DNA from: Gaeumannomyces sp. JS-464
Lineage: Eukaryota > Ascomycota > Sordariomycetes > Magnaporthales > Magnaporthaceae
Reading direction: 5' to 3'
Length of the DNA stretch: 64,000 nt
Assembly: GCA_002197995.1 (NCBI GenBank)
Contig: NGZR01000007.1
Location: 2,066,399 to 2,130,398 of the forward strand
Shown here in pieces: positions 46,078 to 56,887 of the stretch. Positions within the stretch are counted from its first letter, which is position 1; each line of letters opens with the position of its first letter. Under the pieces are notes generated by a model, which saw only the letters and a list, made by a program, of their open reading frames with translations, made no database searches and was not told where the DNA came from. The translations under genes were made by a program, and so were the position numbers.

Positions 46078-47777
46078 GGCGGCGACTGGCGAATTTGTGT
46101 ATTTGGGAGGGATAGATATGTTGATGGGCCGTCGAGGCTTCCGTCCAGTGTGTTTGTTGTCCGGCCAAGGAGTGTTCCATTTCCTCAACGCTGAGGGAGA
46201 TGCCATGGATATTTTATACATGGTCCCTTCTCTATCCTGACTCGGAGGTCGGTTCCAAAGCGCTCCGCCATGCGACTTCGTCGAGTCCATTGCATCTTCA
46301 GTTTGGCCGTCTCCGTGGATTTGTAATGCAAGCGGGCCGTTTCTGGGCCCGGCTGGTGTTTCATCGCGGTCCAGGGGACCAACGGTCGGTACCACCCGTA
46401 CGAGGTACGTATGTAGGGATCGAGGACAATATTGATGTTGTTGGCATGAAAGCGCGTGCGTGCTGATAAATCCTCATAGGGAGTTGCCCGGAAGCCTAGC
46501 GTCATGGCATGCGCCCCAATCAATGTGCCAGCCTCGCACAGCCCCGTGCCGCCAACATCACGCAGGCCCATGCACCCCGTCTGCAGGCCCATCCACCAAG
46601 TGTTGCAGCACCCGATACAAAGAACGCAACCAGCCCTCCAAGGCTAACGTAGCCGAGATCCGGCGTGACTGCATCGGGGGATCTTGCAGTCGCCGATGGC
46701 CCTGGCAATCTGCAGATGGCTGTGGTAAATCACCGTGACCGAATCGGTTTGCGCCGAGTCCCCGAATGACCGCAAAACGGGGCTGTCAACCATCCGGCTA
46801 GAGGTGGCGTTGAAAAACTGCGCTTGGGGCGTGTTTTAGGTGTTGGATCTTGTTGTTCGGCGTGCGTACCCGCCGGGGCCCTCGATTCGTGATCCCGCGA
46901 TTACGGGGGACCGCGGGACCCGAAGGCAAAGTGCAGGGCATCGGCCGCTCCGTGGTCCATCACATGTATATAGAGCCGGCTCCTTTGCCATCTCTCCCAG
47001 ATAGACGTCCTTCCCTCTTGATGCACAAATTGCGGACTTTTACAGATCGATTTGACCCGGGTTCGTCACCTTTGGGAGCCTCGCAGGAGGGGAAGGTCTC
47101 TCAACACTAGCATCACCTGCGCCATGCCTGGGTATCCTGTCCATTGAGGTCACCAGTTACCGGCTCGGCGAACCAAGAGACGGCGAATATTTGGCTGCTC
47201 CCGTGCCTCGACCCTGCAGCGACCCTGCAATGATGTTGCTGTCATCCTGGCTTAGAAGCGTGGGTCCCATGGGCATCGGTGTCAGCCGACGCCTCAGCGC
47301 TGGTGCTCGTAAACCGAGCAGCCTCGTCCGAAGCAAACCAGGGTGAGACAAGGGATCTCTTGTGAGTCATCATGATAGCAGCATAGTTTCTATTTACGGT
47401 AATAGGAGCTTGCGACGATGGATACTCTGCTATGTCCTACGTCCGCTGCATCCTACGGTGTTAGGACTTTAGTATTGGTATTGCGTAAGGATGGATATAC
47501 TGCAGGGGAACAACTACAAGTAGAAGAGGGGATCGCCTGATCCATGCCACCGGCATGCAGGATTTGGGTGAACAACAGTGGTGGTTACAAGCCAGGATGG
47601 CTGGCCACTTGCAAAGGAGGGTGAGAGCCGGAAAGACGGACAAAAAAAAACGGCGAAAAATGGGTAATCGGAAAGAGAAACGGCCAGACGAAGGCTTAGC
47701 AACATCACAACGAAACAATAAACCGCGACAACGCCAGCATCCAGGAGAGATCAACCCTCCGTTCCCGCCACCGCTCA
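46078..47777. other. Gene-free 1.7 kb
   Basis: Between two genes on the minus strand; contains the OYE promoter. Open frames are short and without domains. No repeat found. Confidence 0.45.
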
Positions 47778-48992
47778 TCAGTAATCCCCAAGCCGCCCGG
47801 CCAAAAAGTCCCCGTAGATCTGCGGCAGGAAGCTGGCAAGGTTCGTGTACTCGCTCTGGTCGTGCAGGAACATGTCGTACGCCGTCCTGGCCCCGCCCCT
47901 CAGCTCCTTGAGCCCCAGCAGGCCGGCGACCCGGTCGAGCGGCACCCCGACCTTGACGAGCGGCAGGTCGAGCCGCACGTCGCTGCCGAGCCAGTAGCGG
48001 CTGCGCAGCTCCAGCCCGCCCCCCTCGGCGGCGCCAAGGCGGCGCCACAGGTGGATCATGTCCCCTACTTTCAGCCGCGGCTCCCAGCCGTCACGCACCT
48101 CGGCACACACGGCCGCCTCGTAGCCCGCCGCCCGCAGCCGGTCCCACGGCAGGCCGTAGCGGGCCGGGTCGACGAAGCGCAGGTGCGCCGACACGCGCCG
48201 CTCGCCCAGCAGCTCCTCGACGCGGTGCGTCCGCCCGAGCCACTTGCGCACGTGGGGCGCCGTCCGGTCCGCCATAGCCGCCAGCCTGTCGCCGGGAAGC
48301 CCCGGCGCCGCCGCCGTGGTGACGCGCATGTGCGCGTGCGGGAACCAGAGCGCGTACCGCTCGCTCTCGACGGCGTGCCACCAGAACCACCAGCGCACCA
48401 TGTCGCCCTTGCAGTCGCGTGGGAACCGCGTCAGCGACGACGCGTACGCCGCCCCGTCCGCGAGCCCGCACCACCCATTCTCGTGCGGCAGGTGGCCCGC
48501 CTCGAGCAGCCGGCCCGCGTCGCCGAGTGCCAGCACCCCCGAGCGCGGCATCGGCTGCTGCAGCGCCTCGGCCGCGTCGCTGTAGATCTCGAGCGACCGG
48601 TTCAGGTACTTGGCGTACGGCTTGCCCGCCAGCCGCCGCGCGTTGCGCTCCAGCACCGCCTGCGCCGCCAGCGGGTAGTGCGTGAGCGGCGTCTTGACCG
48701 CGGGGCCCCGCGTCGACGTCGCTGCCGCTATGGCAGCCACGACGGCCGCAGCTTCGGCTGCGGCGCTGCTGTCCTTGCGAACCACCCTGTCTTGCGCTGC
48801 CGCCGCCGCCGCCGTGGGGGCCTTTTTCTCGGTCGCGGCGGGAGTGGCGGGCGCAGCGGCGCTGGTGCTTGCGGCTGGCGTCGTCGCCTCGGCAGCGGCC
48901 GACTCGGCTGTGGTGCCGAGCCTGATGCCATCGGGGCCGGTGCCCTCGGGAGTGGTGGGCTTGGTGGTCGTTGTTGTGTTTGTAGCAGACAT
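47778..48992 (-). CDS. DAPG-hydrolase (PhlG-like) domain protein
   Basis: 404 aa, one exon, unbroken. Start MSATNTTTTTKPTTPEGTG. Residues 1-110 are low-complexity Ala/Thr (AAAEAAAVVAAIAAATS). Residues about 120-400 resemble the 2,4-diacetylphloroglucinol hydrolase fold (PF18089): ENGWCGLADGAAYASSLTRF, DMVRWWFWWHAVESERYALW, FPHAHM and RWWF-type aromatic pairs, ending YTNLASFLPQIYGDFLAGRL. Bacterial PhlG cleaves a C-C bond of acylphloroglucinols using Zn. Fungal members are mostly uncharacterised and could act on aromatic polyketides or detoxify bacterial DAPG. Substrate is unknown. Confidence 0.82.
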   Translation of the reverse strand: MSATNTTTTTKPTTPEGTGPDGIRLGTTAESAAAEATTPAASTSAAAPATPAATEKKAPTAAAAAAQDRVVRKDSSAAAEAAAVVAAIAAATSTRGPAVKTPLTHYPLAAQAVLERNARRLAGKPYAKYLNRSLEIYSDAAEALQQPMPRSGVLALGDAGRLLEAGHLPHENGWCGLADGAAYASSLTRFPRDCKGDMVRWWFWWHAVESERYALWFPHAHMRVTTAAAPGLPGDRLAAMADRTAPHVRKWLGRTHRVEELLGERRVSAHLRFVDPARYGLPWDRLRAAGYEAAVCAEVRDGWEPRLKVGDMIHLWRRLGAAEGGGLELRSRYWLGSDVRLDLPLVKVGVPLDRVAGLLGLKELRGGARTAYDMFLHDQSEYTNLASFLPQIYGDFLAGRLGDY

Positions 48993-49653
48993 TGTGTTCT
49001 CGGTTCCTCCTGGCCAACCCCTTCTGCACCCGACCGGTGGGACTAGTGCGCGGCCTGGCTCAATCTTATAGCATTGGTCGGTTGGGCGTGTCCATCTGAA
49101 GGGGCATGGTTTGCGAGTGATCAAAGTTCATCCTAAGATCACCGTAATCGGTGGTGGTCTGCCCATTACAAAGCCCTTTGCATCGGAGTTGCGGGGAGAT
49201 GGTACCAATGAGGGATAGCGAGGCCCAGACTGATGTAATTGTCATGTGATATAGACTTCGGTCCGCCTTGTCTCGGTTTATCCAATGCTGCTCGTCGAGT
49301 GTTTCCGGATCAAGACCACGGTCCGGCCGTTGCAGCCGTGGTCCAATGCGTGCCGCCGAGCCAGGGTCATAGGGGAATCTCGGTTAGGAGTGGTGTCGCG
49401 TCCACCATGGGCGTGCCTAGCTGGAGGATTTCGGTCAGTGTCGGCTGAAGTTGCATTTCTTCCTTTTTTTATTTATTTTTTTTATTTTAATTTTACCCGC
49501 ATTCAAAAACCGCAGACGATCGTCACAAGATAGTGAACGTGAAAATATGTAGCTGTATTTTTTCCCCCCTCCGATTACATCCAACTCGTACAGTCGCGTT
49601 GTCGCGAGCCACCGCGCATGACACTTCCCATGAGCCAGCCAACATTCCGTGGC
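48993..49653. other. Intergenic, AT-tract, no gene
   Basis: 660 bp with a T-rich segment (49,460-49,495). It holds the promoter of the DAPG-hydrolase-like gene and the 3' flank of the nucleotidase. Confidence 0.4.
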
Positions 49654-51386
49654 TTAAGCCCGGCCAGCAGCACGGGAGCGGCGGCGGGCACACTCGCCAA
49701 CCGTCTTGATCCTACCGTCAACCGCAATGTTGATGGGAGAGTGCGCAGCGAGGTAGGCGTTGAGCACAACATCCTGTGCGTCCAGGGTGGCCCAGCCGGT
49801 GGTGGGGACCAGGAACGAGTCGCCGCCGCCGGCAAGAAAGTCCAGCGTGACAAACGTGTACTTCTTGCTCGTGTCGTTGCGGTCAATGGGCTTTCCTCCG
49901 ACGGTAGCGCGCTTGAGACGGTTGCCGATGGGGCCAGCCGGGTCGTAGAGGATACGAAGATCCTTGGAAAATTGCGGGAAGGACGTGACGGCCTTGCCGT
50001 TGAACTGGTTGACGCCTGACACCAGGCCCTCGAGCACCTTCCACAGGTCCGCGGCCGTGTACGTCATGTCCACGACGGTGTTGCCGAAGGGGAACGAGGT
50101 CAGGACTTCGCCGCGGGTGATGTTGCCAGCATCGATTGTGGCGCGTACGCCGCCGCCGTTGATGAGAGCGAAGTCGATGCCGGTGGTGACGTTACGGCGG
50201 TACTCCACCATGGCGCTGTGGTTAGGAAGTAGCGTCAGAACAGGGAGATAAAAGAATAGCACAGGGGTGGACGTACTCAGCCATTAGGTCGCCCAGCAGG
50301 CACTCCTTGATGCGGCACTGGGTCTGGTCGAGCTCAACGTTGGTGAAGCCAACGACCTGAGCGGCAAACTTCTCAAAAGGAGCACGCCAGCTGGTGATCT
50401 GGGCCTGCAGCTTGAGGTCTTGAGCGGTGGTGTTGGTCATGTGCACCGGGCGCCGTGTAGGCCAGGATCTTGCCGTCGGCGTCGTAGGTGACATCGATGT
50501 AGCCGACGTACTCGCCCCAGCGGTAAGCCTGGACGATGAAGACCTCGTCGCCAGCCTTGTTCTTCCTGATAGTGGGGTACGGGCCTTGAGCGCCGGTGAA
50601 GTTGCCGAGCGGGGTGTGGCTGTGGCCGCCCATGATGAGGTGCAGGCCGGTGGTGGACTCGGCTAGGCGCTGGTCCTCATCGTAGCCGATGTGGGTAATG
50701 GCGGCAATGCGTTTGATGTTGGTGGTGGAGCGGATGTGGTCGATGGTGGCCTGGACGGCGGCGACCGAGTCGCTGAAGGTGGTCCCCTTGCCCGGGCGCG
50801 AGATGCCAGGGGTGGTCTCGGTGGTGACGCCGATGACGGCAAGCTGGTACTTGTCGTAGATGTGGTAGGGCTTGATGGTCTTGTTGAGCAGCGGGTGGGT
50901 GCTCTGGATGTTGGCCGAGATGATGGGGAAGGTCAGGTTGTTGAGGAACTGGCCGAGCGGGTCGTCGCCGCCGTCGAACTCGTGGTTGCCGAGCGTCATG
51001 CCGTCGAAGCCCATCTGGTTGAGGGTCTTGGCGATCTTCTCGCCGCCGTAGAAGCTGTAGAACAGAGTGCCCTGGAACTCGTCGCCGACGTTGAGGAAGA
51101 GGCTGTCCTGGTGCGAGGGGCGGGTCTGGTCGACAAAGTGCTTGACGCGGGCGTAGCCGCCGAAGCAGCCGCGCGAGGGGTTGGTGCAGTCGGTGCCGGA
51201 CGCGGCGAACTGGTCGAGGTGGGCGTGGACATCGTTGATGTGGTAGAAGGAGATGTTGTAGTTGCCCTGCTCGTCGATGAAGCGCTTGAGGCGGCGCTGG
51301 CTGTAGAGCACGTCCTCGGCGGCGGCGGCGCCCGCGAGGGGCAGCACGCTGAGGAGGAGGCTCAGGAGGGGCGACCGGCAATGCAT
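49654..51386 (-). CDS. Secreted 5'-nucleotidase / UshA-like metallophosphatase
   Basis: About 556 aa; signal peptide MHCRSPLLSLLLSVLPLAGA; intron 50,216-50,276. N-terminal metallophosphatase: HINDVHAHLDQF, GDEFQGTLFYSFYGG, LGNHEFDGGDDPLG and GGHSHTPLGN supply the two-metal site. C-terminal 5'-nucleotidase domain: FALINGGGVRATIDAGNITR, TSFPFGNTVVDM. It would hydrolyse extracellular nucleotides for phosphate or purine scavenging. One extra base near 50,450 shifts the frame between DADGKILAY and PVHMTNTTAQDLKLQ. With it removed the exons sum to 557 codons. The C-terminus (GECARRRSRAAGRA) may also be misframed, so a GPI signal cannot be judged. Confidence 0.9.
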
Positions 51387-52192
51387 TACGCTGGCGGTTC
51401 TTGCTTGGCCTGGGATGCGGGCGTCAAAGCTAATTGACACTGACTGGACCAACTGACCGACTGACCGCCTCAAGAGCCCGTCCGTCGCAGGAGCAAGACT
51501 CGTCCATCCCGAGGGCAGTGGCGGAAGGCGATCGTTTTTTTTGATTCGGTTGTCGGCTTGACGCGCACCCTGCGGCCAACCTCCTAGCTCGGTTGGCGCA
51601 AAGTCTGGTGTCTATCGGCCCCGCCGCAGGGTTGGCAACCTGCCGAAAGAAGCAGGTCGAGATGCAGTGAGCATGGTGGCCATTTCACGCCGGCCAACCA
51701 TGATGGTGGGATCCCCGGATTGCTGATCCATCCTGTTGGGGCGCGAGGGGAAATGGCGCGCGGCGGGCGCAATCTGGAAATTTTCGCGACTCGCGGGAGC
51801 TTATCGCCTGGCGCACGTGTCTCGCCCGCTTCGTTGGCCATTGGCGAATTGGAGTTGGCTCTCGGATCGGTGCAAGGACCCAGGCAGGAGCTGGAAAGAC
51901 TGGAAGCAGCGATGCAGCATGTGTTGAAATGATACGCCAGCGTGGAAGGCAGTCGCTGCAACCAGCCAGGAAGCGAGGCTCCAACCCGCCAGGCAGGCCG
52001 AAAATTTGAAGTACCACGCCAATCCACCAGGGGGAGAAAAAAAAAGAAGAAAAAAAAGGAAAAAAAAAAAGAGAGAAAAAAAAAATACATGGGCGGCGCG
52101 CCATTGCAGCACAACCCAAATACGAGGCTGCTCCCACTTGGAGACGCCATCCGGAGATTCGGGGCAAGAAAAAAGGGCGAGGAGCTACGGAT

Positions 52193-52235
<43 letters not shown>

Positions 52236-52440
52236 GTAACTACGACATGCCAGCCTGCAGCAGTTTTGTCGGAAAATGGACAGACCGCACACGTTAACGA
52301 GCAAATCATCCAGCACATGGTTACAGGTATTGATTAATCTTTTCCGACCCGAAGCCCAGCTCGCAGCCTAGTTTGCTCGTGGATTCCACGTACCTTTCTC
52401 AGAACACAATGCATTCCTTGTGCCTTGGAATCTATCCCCG
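51387..52440. other. Intergenic with A/T homopolymers
   Basis: 1.05 kb holding A-rich purine tracts (52,030-52,085) and a T-run of about 36 (52,198-52,233). No gene; apparent Phe- or Lys-rich open frames are artefacts of these runs. Confidence 0.5.
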
Positions 52441-55400
52441 TCAAACAGCCTCGCGGAGCTTCTGCTCATGCGATCGGAGCAACTCAGCAACGGTGAAGTG
52501 CTTGTTCTTTTCCGCCAGATCTATCTCGGTCTGGTAGCAGCGCTGTCCATCCCACCGATGGGGCCTCGCCCCGGCGTTGAGGAGGAGCTTCACCACGTCC
52601 AGCCGCCCGTGCTCCGCAGCGCCCTGGAGGGCCGTCCGGCCATGTTCAAGGGCAGGGCGGGCGTTTGGGTCCGCGCCGTGTTGGAGCAACAGCAGCACAA
52701 CCTTGGCGTGGCCTTTGATCGACGCGCCCTGGAGGGCTGTGATGCCCGTGCTGGCGGCCGGCGTGGCGTTTACGTCTGCTCCCTGGTTGAGTAGGTACTG
52801 GACCAGCTCAATCTGTGGTTCAGGGCGGGAGACTGCTGCCTGGAGTGCCGTCCTGCCTCCGTTTCTCCAGGCAGGCCGATTGACGTCGCCGTTTTGCAAT
52901 ACTAGGAGCTTGACGAGATCCAGACTTCCCCTCTCTGCAGCTAGCTGTAAGGCTGTTCTTTGAAATGCGTACCACCCCCATTTCGCATATCTGTCGGTTG
53001 GCATCTCGTTGGGGTCAGCTCCGGCGTCAAGGGCGAGTGAAACGAGCCGGAGCAGGTTTTGGTCATGGGTCCCCCGGTCGATGAGGCGACGAAGGATACT
53101 ACCGCTCCGACCCCGCGGCTGATTTATAAGGGCGCCGCGCTCCAGTAGAAGCTCAAACAGTTCCGTGTTCTCTCCCTTGCTGAGGGACGCTTCGAGGGCC
53201 GTGATTCCGCCGTTGACTGCGGGCGGGGCGTTGACATCGGCGCCTTTCTCCAGCAGATACTGGACCGCCAGTTTCTCCTGTGATTCGCTAGCCGCTTGCA
53301 AAGCCGTTCTTCCCTCAAATCTCGATGCTGGCATGTTGATGTCGCCACCATGTTGCAATAAGTAGTCAATATAGTCGATGTGGCCGCAACCAGCGGCTTC
53401 TTGAAGAGCGGTCTTGCCAGTGCGTGGCTGGCAATAGCTGTTTGGGGAGACCCCCTTTTCCAAAAGGACCACCATTACGGTGATTGCCCTGTAAGCGACT
53501 GCGGCGACGAGGAGCCTTGGGCCGTACTTTTCGACATCCAACCCGGCACTGAGGAACAAGTCGAAAGGCACAGGCCCCCCGATACTGTCTTGCAACGCAC
53601 CGGCCACCGATTCACCGTTTGGGTTCGCTCCAGCGTCGAGCAAAAGCTCCACAATTCTTTGTTCTTCATCTTCATATTCGTCGCTCGGTTCAGACATCAG
53701 TTCAGGCATCAATGCGTAAACGATTGGGGGTATCCTTATGCTGGTTTTTAGGGCAGTTTGGGTCGACTCCTGCCGACAGAAGCGTCGACGTAGCATCAAC
53801 CATCCTCCTTTTGGCGGCAAGTTGCAGTGCTTCCTGGAGAATTTGGTCGCTGAGGTTCGCCCGGTGTTCCATATGGAAGACAGTGAACGGATCCGGGCCG
53901 CGATCGGCCGCCCGAGCAATCTCGGCCGCTGTCACCTCCGCTTTCTTCAAGGTGCCCTCTCGGCCCGTCAACGCGCGAAGATGACGATAGACGGCTGCAT
54001 TATGCACGGACGACCAGCGGAAAATGTCGAGCCCATAGATGCTGCAATCGAGGCCGGCGCCCGCCTCGACAAGTATGGTAATAATTTCCGTATGAGCTTG
54101 TCGAACAGCCAAGGCCAAAGGCTGTCCCGCACATCCATGCTGCCCCATACGTCCTTGGTGAGTTGAGACCGTGCTCAGACTCACACCGGCCTCCACGAGG
54201 CACTTCACCACTTGGGTGTGGCCGAGCCACACCGCAAGCCCCAGCTGGGTTGATTGCTCGCCATCGGCCGGAAATGTATTCAACGCACAGCCCTTGAGGA
54301 TCAGAGTCTTGCTCGCTTGCAAGTAGCCCTTCTTGACGACGAGCCGCAGTAGCTCACCCCCAGCCGGCCCAGAAAGAAGGTCTGGGCTTTCCGAGGCGTT
54401 CAGCAGACGTACGATGAGTTGCTCGTCGGCGGAATGCATTGCTCGCTGGAGAAAGGGAGTACCAGCCCTGCCAGATAGCTGCCGAAAGACGTTCTGATCG
54501 AGCCCGTACTGGATGAGACTGTCGAAGAACTTTTGGTCGGACACCCCGGTTGCCTGGGCAAGAATGTCGTCAAAGCAGACACCGGACTGGACTAGCAGTG
54601 TGACCAGATGCAAGTCACCCATGTCCATGATTGCTGCGATCACTCCGTGGCGAAACCCATCCACGCCAGTCGATGGAGTGCCGAGAAAATCGGCGAGCTT
54701 CTGGGTGTAGTTCTTTTCCATGACCCATCTCATGAATGCCAGCCTCTGGTCTCTGGTCAACATATTGTTTGAAAAGAAGTAGCAGGCAAATTTGAACATG
54801 CCCTGCAGAGGATATTTGTTTGCTGGGTCCAGAAATTCGTGAATGACCGAGGATGTTTCTCCGTCAAAATATTCCGGGAGGGTCTCCGAGAGCATGGTAG
54901 TTAACGTTGGGACCGCCGTGGGAGATGCTCCGGGTTCCTTGCAATGTGACCCTAGAAGCCCAGCAAGAAGCGCTTGGCGGTCGGCAACCGAGACCTCCGC
55001 CAGTGCTGAGCTTGAAGGCAAAACGCTGGGACTGGACGGTGGCCTGTGGTTCACCAAACCTGCGAAGAGAGTTAAAGCTGTTGTTGAGAATAGCAGTTCA
55101 CTGTGCATTGGAAGTACATACGTTGCTCCACAAGAATGTCCTGCAGCTGAAACCACGGTAGGTCGTCCAGTAGTTTCATTCGTTCAGACACCGTGGTGTC
55201 GAGAGCATCGAAGTCGAGCAAGCCGAAGTCCAAATTCGGCGTTAGGGCCAACAGCTCGTTTGGATCATTATCCGTGCCGCCGTCTTCGCGGGTTGGATTT
55301 CGTGCTCCCAGTGGATGGAGTGAGGCCTCATGGGCCACATGGAATGAGGCTTCAGGGCCCGAAGGCGAGGCACCAATCATGTTTGGTGCAGACTTATTGA

Positions 55401-56048
55401 CGGTATTGAACAGAATGTCAGCTGGAGCCTGGGGGACGCAATTATGTCTGCCCGGACAAAGGTCGGGGAGACTACCTAGGTGTACATACAGTCGTTGGCG
55501 GCGGCGTGCTCACAGCCGCCATGGTAGTCGACGGTGGCGTCCTAACCTCCAGCCTAGGATGCAGGGGAGGTGTTGCAGCTGTGCCAGACACCCAGCGTTA
55601 GTTGATAAAATGGCCCTGGACAGCGTGAATCACAAGTACCTTACCATCATCGTATTGGGAAACTGTGCCCTGTACCGTTCGAATTGTTGCGATACTTTCC
55701 TGGGGTCCATTTTCCTCCCCCCAATCCAAAGCTCAGAGGACATCCCCTGCCGAGCGCGCCGCTGGAATAGCCTGAAGACGGCTGCCCATTCGTGGGTCTT
55801 GAGGTTCTTGTACCCGCCGTATCGCTTTTTGTATTGGCTGATGCTGTATCTGTGTGAGTAGATTTCTCCCTAGCTTGCTGTGTGCTTTTAAAATTGGAAG
55901 GCAGATACCTTGCATTGAACCCGAAGTTCGTCGCCATGTACGTCTGCGTCTTTTCTAGGGTATGGTTTTCGTGAACGAAATACTTGAGGATCTCTCGCTC
56001 CAGACGCGGCCAATCGAGAGTCTTTTCAGCTCGGACCTGAGCTGCCAT
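52441..56048 (-). CDS. Clr5-domain ankyrin-repeat protein
   Basis: Starts MAAQVRAEKTLDWPRLEREI. The N-terminal Clr5 domain (ILKYFVHENHTLEKTQTYMA, after the first intron YSISQYKKRYGGYKNLKTHE) is a fungal module fused to repeat arrays. After short exons (introns at 55,850-55,908 and about 55.6, 55.45 and 55.1 kb) come a linker and then at least ten ankyrin repeats. Examples are TALQAASESQEKLAVQYLLE, LVSLALDAGADPN and TALQGASIKGHAKVVLLLLQ. The chain ends KHFTVAELLRSHEQKLREAV. One indel in a C-run near 53,730 breaks the frame after KNQHKDTP. Function unknown; repeat proteins of this architecture are often polymorphic. No NACHT or NB-ARC domain is present. Confidence 0.87.
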
Positions 56049-56887
56049 CTTGGATGATATCGCTGCCACGATATGGATTTCAACAAAACATTTGTGAGCT
56101 GAAAGTCAGGCAGACGATGCTCTTATATGCTGTTCAACGAAGTGAGGCGCCAAACACAGCCCCTGGGCTGGATCTCCGGCGCACAACAGCACGTCGGTGC
56201 GAGTGCACTACAAAAGTGCCGTCGCCTGGATCTGGGTGCCAGGTATAAGCTGGCACAAAAGTGCCTGCGGGGACATTTTGTGTGGATACGAGGGTACTTA
56301 CACCTACCCCCCGGTTGTAGGTGTATGTAGGTACTTGGGTACCTCAAGTAGCTGGCCATGATTGGCTGCCCTAGGTGCCTCAGCTGGGCAAGGAAGTGGG
56401 CTCCTTAGAGGCTGTCATAGCTTGCATATTGACGAAACGCGTGCTGACCGCCCTGGCCGCCAGGCTGGCCGGGCACTGGGGCCGTTGAATCCCATGCAAT
56501 TCGCACTCCCGATTGGAGCACAAAGGTGCCGTGGCTTTTGTGGCTGGGGCGGTGCATGTGGGCGTTTCAACTTTGCAGATAGCGTGAAGTTAATATCCTG
56601 ACTGCGCAAGGCCCCATTCCCTTCCATCTGTACTGCGGCGCGGACCAATTGGGGCTGAGGAAGGGAGGTGCGTCGGTGTTTGTGAGGCGGCAGGTCAGAG
56701 GGCAGACACGAGTCAACTGGGTCAGAAGTGGTGGCCCAAAAAAGGGGCTGTTGTGACAGGCTTGCTATGGGCAGCCTGGCCAGGAGGCCGGAGAGCATGA
56801 GCTTGGTAGCCCCTCGGATTCTTCTTCGACTCTTGCCGCCCTTCGTCGCACCAACACCCTTCTCGCCACTCAAACCAGACCTGCCCT
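56049..56887. other. Intergenic with a bulged hairpin
   Basis: 840 bp. At 56,294-56,334 GTACTTACACCTAC faces GTAGGTGTATGTAGGTAC around a CCCCCGG loop, forming a bulged hairpin. No gene. Confidence 0.45.

Noticed and set aside
47862..49046. 394-codon + strand frame opposite the DAPG-hydrolase-like gene
   Set aside because: Antisense shadow created by high GC third positions; Arg/Pro/His composition, no domain.
52006..52337. Apparent Lys- and Phe-rich peptides
   Set aside because: Produced entirely by A and T homopolymers.
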